DNA from: Salirhabdus euzebyi
GTDB lineage: Bacteria; Bacillota; Bacilli; Bacillales; Alkalibacillaceae
DNA length: 64,000 nucleotides
Direction of reading: 5' to 3'
NCBI RefSeq assembly: GCF_014207435.1
Contig: NZ_JACHGH010000010.1
Location: 61,118 to 125,117, forward strand
A program made the position numbers and the translations under genes. Shown here piece after piece: positions 60,271 through 64,000 of this stretch. Under the pieces are notes generated by a model. That model saw only the letters and a program-made list of their open reading frames with translations, did no database searches and was not told the DNA's origin. The stretch's first letter is position 1. Each line of letters opens with the position of its first letter.

Positions 60271-61689
60271 TTAGTTATACGTTCGATCTGTATCGGTGTA
60301 TTCTATATACGTAATTTGGTATACACCATTTTCGTAAATAACGGTGTAAACCTTGCTTTTGTCATAGTATATTTTTTCGCCAGAGCTAGTCGTGTAAGTA
60401 AACAACTCTCTTGTAGTGATCTTGGCCGTTTTGTTATCAATAATGTTGCTATCTAATACCGTATTGGATTCAAAATCATAATGGTAGGTAGATCCCATCA
60501 AATCCTTAATATATTGATGTAAATCTTCATCTACATGACTACCGTCTAATAAATAAGGTTCAATATAGCTAAAATCCTGTCTGTTTAAGGCGATTTCATA
60601 AGCATTACGAAAATCTAAAACATACTGGCCAGCGGCTTCATGATTTCCTTGTTCCTCAGTCGTACTAGCTGTTTCCACTTCCTTTTCTTCTACTAAATCG
60701 CTCTCAGCAAACATTAGCGGAATCTCATTAGCTGTGGCATATTCTTTTACATTCACGGAACTAGATTGAATAACTTCTCCATTCGGCTTCCTCCACTGGG
60801 CATGTAGTATAGAAGAACTATCCACTGGAAATGGGCCTAATTGATCTATTGCTGAAAGTTTTATCCCAAAAGGTTGATCATTTAGAAATAAATCTGCCTC
60901 AGGAACATTCGTATTAATGGCGTAGTTTTTGATAGGGAATTCTATTGCTTTTTCTACCTCCGTTATAGCCTGAATTGTAATAGTGTCTTCGTATTGGAAC
61001 TCACCAAAATCATTATTCGCTGTTCCGCTTAGCGTGAAGGTACCTGGATAAATGTCTGCAATAGTTGTTGACGTATTTACGCCTATTGTAGTAGAAATAT
61101 TTTCAATTTTAATCTGTGTGTCATCCAAGGCAGAAACGACTTTAAGTTCGGAGGGAACAGCTTCTAAAGAAAATTGATTATATAACCCAAAGAGGATAGG
61201 TTCATTTTTCACATAATATAGAGGTGCTCCCAGGCTACTAGCAATGGTGGAGGTGGAATCAGTGGGCTCTTTTATTATTTTTGTATATTGTTCTTTTACA
61301 ACCTCCCACTCCACATCTTTTATGTATTCAAAGTAACTCTCCTCATCAAGAATTGCGGAATCGTCGAACTCAATATACTCATTTAACGTCTGGATGCTAT
61401 TCGTAGCTAGTGCCTGATCCATAGCCTGCAAATCTTTCATAGGGTCATAATGGGATGATAAAATTTGGTGGGTTATTACCAATGCTAGTATGAGTCCAAT
61501 CCCGAAAGTAAGGAATATTTTCGTTGCTTTCGATAGTGGTTTTCGTTTGGTGCGCTGGTAGGTAGTTAACTCTTGAGAAGAGAGCTCTGAGTAATGGTCT
61601 GTTGGACCGTTCTCAAGTGGGGCTCCACAGTGGATACAAAATTTCTTTTCCGTATCTAGTTTAGAACCGCAACTCCGACAAAAATTCAT
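60271..61689 (-). CDS. Zinc-ribbon membrane protein of the TcaA/YvbJ type
   Basis: The 472-residue product has a CxxC-x11-CxxC zinc ribbon (residues 4-21), a basic linker, one membrane helix (about residues 55-72) and a large external part with repeated beta domains (about 75-330). A linker rich in Glu/Thr and a C-terminal domain (about 345-470) for ligand or wall contact follow. This order is that of TcaA/YvbJ proteins, linked in Staphylococcus to glycopeptide susceptibility and wall stress. The exact role here is unknown. Confidence 0.8.
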   Translation of the reverse strand: MNFCRSCGSKLDTEKKFCIHCGAPLENGPTDHYSELSSQELTTYQRTKRKPLSKATKIFLTFGIGLILALVITHQILSSHYDPMKDLQAMDQALATNSIQTLNEYIEFDDSAILDEESYFEYIKDVEWEVVKEQYTKIIKEPTDSTSTIASSLGAPLYYVKNEPILFGLYNQFSLEAVPSELKVVSALDDTQIKIENISTTIGVNTSTTIADIYPGTFTLSGTANNDFGEFQYEDTITIQAITEVEKAIEFPIKNYAINTNVPEADLFLNDQPFGIKLSAIDQLGPFPVDSSSILHAQWRKPNGEVIQSSSVNVKEYATANEIPLMFAESDLVEEKEVETASTTEEQGNHEAAGQYVLDFRNAYEIALNRQDFSYIEPYLLDGSHVDEDLHQYIKDLMGSTYHYDFESNTVLDSNIIDNKTAKITTRELFTYTTSSGEKIYYDKSKVYTVIYENGVYQITYIEYTDTDRTYN

Positions 61690-61884
61690 ATTCTCACTCC
61701 TTATTTAGCTATTTGTACCTATTTATTATTTTTATAAAGGATTAATTGAGAATATGCTTTTTATTTGGGGTGTTAGATTGCTTGAATTTGTGAGGGAGAG
61801 TGGTTTTATGGATAATTGGTTAAGGAGTGAAGGTTTTTTCTATTTTACTGAGGGTAAGATTGCTTGGTTAGTGCTTAGATTAGG

Positions 61885-62025
61885 GGATTGCAGGTTCAGG
61901 AGGAATTGAAGGTTCAGACGGATAAATTGTGAGTTAGCAGCGAGAATCGAGGGTTCAGGCAGATTATGTATGAGTTAGCAGTATGAGAATTAGAGGTTCA
62001 ACAAGATTATTCGCTCGTTCAAGCG
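61885..62025. repeat. Degenerate ~21-nt tandem repeat, locus B
   Basis: Seven units with cores AGGTTC, AGGTTC, GAGTTA, GGGTTC, GAGTTA, AGGTTC and TCGTTC starting at 61892, 61910, 61931, 61951, 61972, 61994 and 62015 (spacing 18-22). It matches locus A at 54162 in unit length and core. It occupies most of the 386-base gap 61690-62075; the rest holds the promoter side of the TcaA-like gene. Confidence 0.65.
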
Positions 62026-62051
62026 ACTTTATTAATCCATGTGTGGTAAAT

Positions 62052-62071
62052 GTTCCCCAGAGTCGGGGAAC
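62052..62071 (-). terminator. Terminator-like hairpin after the dUTPase gene
   Basis: GTTCCCC (62052-62058) pairs with GGGGAAC (62065-62071), just after the stop on the minus strand. The tail is only weakly T-rich. Confidence 0.5.
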
Positions 62072-62075
62072 GTAT

Positions 62076-62606
62076 TTATGTAGATCCAAAGCCGCCTTTT
62101 CTTTCTCCTTTTGCTCGGTCGTAGTCGGTTAGTAGGTATTTTTGGAACATGCCTTGTCCGATTCGTTCTCCTTTTTTGATTTTAACTGGTAGAATTCCAA
62201 AGTTGAGAAATTGTAATTTAATATCACCGTCATCTTTTTCGTTTGAATAGAAATCTTTATCGACGACACCAGTTCCATTGCTGAGTAGGAGAAATCGTTT
62301 GATTGGTCCACTTGAACGACTAAATACTAGTAATACTTCGTCCTCTTGCATGTAAGCTTTTACCCCAGTCGGTACTAAGGTTGGTTTTAGTAATTGGTTG
62401 TCTTCCTCTGTCAGGTTTTCTTCAGAATTTAATTTTTTCAGTAATTTATTAAAGAGCACCTGAAAAATAGATGGGATTGTTACGTCTTCCGCAGCTTCAA
62501 AGTCATAACCGGCGGCAAAGGTTGTTTGTCTAATTGGTAGACGGATGTCTCTTTCCTCATACCCTTTTGCGATTTCAAATCCTCTCGTTTTGTTGTGTTT
62601 AGTCAT
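62076..62606 (-). CDS. dut: dUTP diphosphatase (trimeric dUTPase family)
   Basis: The 176-residue product carries the five dUTPase motifs: AAGYDFEAAED, FSRSSGPIKR, GVVDKDFYSNE, KKGERIGQGMFQKY and the C-terminal arm RKGGFGST that closes over the active site. An insertion of about 25 residues after the first motif makes it longer than the usual 145-150. It hydrolyses dUTP to dUMP, keeping uracil out of DNA. It is a single minus-strand gene behind AGGAGGTAA. No phage genes are near. Confidence 0.88.
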   Translation of the reverse strand: MTKHNKTRGFEIAKGYEERDIRLPIRQTTFAAGYDFEAAEDVTIPSIFQVLFNKLLKKLNSEENLTEEDNQLLKPTLVPTGVKAYMQEDEVLLVFSRSSGPIKRFLLLSNGTGVVDKDFYSNEKDDGDIKLQFLNFGILPVKIKKGERIGQGMFQKYLLTDYDRAKGERKGGFGST

Positions 62607-62708
62607 ATTTTACCTCCTAAATGGTTTGTCATTATTCTAATGTTTATCATATATGTTAACTTTTAGTCATACGTCATTGTCGTGGGAGGTTTGGTATACT
62701 TAACTTGT

Positions 62709-62764
62709 GGTGCCTGTCACCACCCGAAAAATCTCGTTTTCACATTGTGCATTTCAGAATGGGG
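62709..62764. repeat. Dispersed GGTGCCTGTCACC-type repeat, copy 2
   Basis: It begins GGTGCCTGTCACC-ACCCGA and ends CAGAATGGGG. It lies directly before the epimerase gene, as copy 1 lies directly before the small zinc-ribbon gene. Confidence 0.75.
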
Positions 62765-62773
62765 ATCTTTTAT

Positions 62774-63655
62774 ATGAAAAAGATAGTTATAGCTGGTGGA
62801 ACTGGCTTTATTGGTGAGTATTTCAAGAGGAAATTTATTGAGCTAGGATATGAAGTGAAAATCATATCTAGACAACCTCTCTATGTTTCATGGGATGATA
62901 AATCTGGAATAATAGAGGCATTAGAAGGTGCTGAACTTTTAGTGAATTTAGCAGGGAAATCTGTCAATTGCCGATACAATGAAAAGAACAAAAATGAAAT
63001 TATGCATTCAAGGACGGAGACCACAAGTATACTTGGAGAATCCATTTTAGCATGTAAAAATCCACCTAACGTATGGATGAATTCTAGTACAGCTACTATA
63101 TACCGACACGCAGAAGATCGCCCAATGACAGAAGCGGATGGAGAAATTGGTACAGGATTTTCAGTGGATGTCGCAAAAAATTGGGAGGACTCCTTCTTTG
63201 GTTTTTCCCTGCCTAATACAAGGCAAATTGCTCTCCGAATAGCGATTGTACTTGGTAAAGAAGGTGGAGTAATGACTCCATATAAAAATTTAGTAAGACT
63301 TGGACTTGGTGGTAAACAGGGAACAGGGAAACAGAAATTTAGTTGGATTCATATTGAAGATTTGTTTCAAATTGTACAATTTTTAAAGGAAAGAAATGAC
63401 CTGAGCGGTGTGTTTAATTGTTCTGCACCATATCCCGTCGATAACGCAGAGCTTATGAAGTTACTACGAGCAAAATTGAAGGTCCCGGTTGGTTTACCTT
63501 CACCAAAATGGATGCTTGAACTAGGTGCTATTTTCATCAAGACAGAAACAGAATTAGTTTTAAAAAGTCGCTGGGTCGTGCCTGAGCGGTTAATACATGA
63601 GGGTTATAATTTTAGCTTTGAGACTCTTCATGAGGCATTGGAAGATATTTTATAA
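62774..63655 (+). CDS. SulA-type NAD(P)-binding epimerase (TIGR01777 family)
   Basis: ATG 62774 (MKKIVIAGGTGFIGEYF) is the natural start; the open frame upstream is only the repeat element. The 293-residue product has the Rossmann GGTGFIG motif (residues 8-14), the family blocks LVNLAGKSVNCRYNEKNK and VWMNSSTATIYRH, RIAIVLGKEGGVMTPY and FSWIHIEDL, and ends with a DUF1731-like segment (LPSPKWMLELGAIFIKTETELVLKSRWVVPERL). The typical YxxxK is not evident, so it may bind NAD(P) without classical epimerase activity. Function unknown. Confidence 0.85.
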   Translation: MKKIVIAGGTGFIGEYFKRKFIELGYEVKIISRQPLYVSWDDKSGIIEALEGAELLVNLAGKSVNCRYNEKNKNEIMHSRTETTSILGESILACKNPPNVWMNSSTATIYRHAEDRPMTEADGEIGTGFSVDVAKNWEDSFFGFSLPNTRQIALRIAIVLGKEGGVMTPYKNLVRLGLGGKQGTGKQKFSWIHIEDLFQIVQFLKERNDLSGVFNCSAPYPVDNAELMKLLRAKLKVPVGLPSPKWMLELGAIFIKTETELVLKSRWVVPERLIHEGYNFSFETLHEALEDIL

Positions 63656-63673
63656 TTTTTATGAAAATGCAAA

Positions 63674-63704
63674 AAAGACGCCCGATTTGGACGTCTTTCT
63701 TTAC
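63674..63704 (+). terminator. Terminator after the epimerase gene
   Basis: AAAGACGCCC pairs with GGACGTCTTT (one mismatch), followed by CTTT. Confidence 0.65.
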
Positions 63705-64000
63705 GTATTGCGGCAAGGGACTGCACTCCACATAGTGCATTACCATAAAGGTGTGTCAACCTTGTCTTATGCAATTAGCTCATCGCTAGATTATTATAGC
63801 ATGGTTTATCTTAGAGGGATAGATGAATATTTTTAACAATTCATGTTAATTTTTCGTAGAAGTGAAAGGTATAACGTATAAAGTGGTAGATATGTAGGGT
63901 ATGTGAGTCAAGTCCACGTTATTGTGTAAAATTGAATCACAATGTTTCAACTATATTTATTCAGGGGGATTGTTTCTTCCCCTTTTATTTTTTTTGACCT
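63705..64000. other. Right-edge non-coding stretch
   Basis: About 300 bases with no open frame that has a ribosome binding site and no convincing hairpin. The end GGGGGATTGTTTCTTCCCC could be the start of a hairpin that is cut by the window edge. Confidence 0.35.

Noticed and set aside
54162..62025. The ~21-nt periodic arrays as CRISPR arrays
   Set aside because: Units vary in sequence and there are no unique spacers of constant length, no cas genes and no leader.
62076..62606. A prophage remnant marked by dUTPase
   Set aside because: The gene stands alone among chromosomal genes; no other phage-type gene, integrase or attachment repeat was seen.
63597..63836. A 79-codon plus-strand frame overlapping the end of the epimerase gene
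   Set aside because: It starts inside the epimerase in another frame, crosses a terminator and has no binding site.

Overview
The window comes from a low-GC Gram-positive bacterium, most likely a member of the Bacillaceae. The evidence is the AT-rich coding sequence with strong AGGAGG-type ribosome binding sites and frequent TTG/GTG starts, lipobox solute-binding proteins, two perfect CcpA cre boxes, YesMN-type two-component genes, a Vpr-like subtilase and YvbJ/TcaA-like zinc-ribbon membrane proteins. I cannot name the genus. No rRNA, tRNA, CRISPR array, intact insertion sequence or prophage was seen.

Layout. (1) 1-1070 is a graveyard: a decayed family-20 glycosidase piece, the C-terminal part of a 3-oxotetronate kinase (OtnK) and a 50-codon stub of its aldolase partner OtnC. 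An intact zinc-ribbon gene and an intact family-20 glycosidase-like gene follow. (2) 4315-16169 holds a lone membrane transporter and then an IclR-regulated catabolic operon: SDR, zinc alcohol dehydrogenase, DUF1850 protein, fused TRAP permease, TAXI binding protein, acyl-CoA synthetase, TPP enzyme and a citryl-CoA-lyase-like enzyme. (3) An extracellular subtilase lies on the minus strand with a possible 17-codon coupled leader. (4) 19333-25841 holds a DapA-family aldolase and a LacI regulator with three matching operators, a complete TctCBA transporter and a PfkB kinase. (5) 26168-42792 holds a DeoR gene, a BtpA/SgcQ-like gene, and a large acid-sugar cluster: PdxA2, SDR, cyclase-family hydrolase, FGGY kinase, M42 peptidase, sugar ABC transporter, second DeoR, two different DUF1537 kinases and a cupin. 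(6) 42843-54078 pairs a YesMN two-component system with an Fe3+/phosphonate-type ABC transporter, a phosphohexomutase, a membrane-anchored binding protein, a Nudix hydrolase and a PP2C-like phosphatase. (7) 54406-63655 is ordinary chromosome (nagA, nagB, M20 amidohydrolase, MORN protein, zinc-ribbon membrane proteins, dUTPase, SulA-family epimerase) seeded with several families of short intergenic repeats.

The most promising undescribed systems are the two catabolic clusters. In the acid-sugar cluster, the pdxA2 promoter and the distal deoR-kinase promoter carry the same 10-bp-period direct repeat, so the two halves look like one regulon. The chemistry expected from PdxA2 plus DUF1537 kinases is tetronate phosphorylation followed by oxidative decarboxylation to dihydroxyacetone phosphate; the other enzymes suggest a larger or conjugated starting substrate. 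In the IclR cluster, a TPP enzyme, an acyl-CoA synthetase and a citryl-CoA-lyase-like protein imply activation and C-C cleavage of an unknown carboxylic acid.

The other notable layer is small repeats: a ~21-nt tandem array at two intergenic sites, three kinds of dispersed elements each present twice, and one element that appears to have supplied the last codons of nagB. All functions are inferred by reading motifs; no database search was run.
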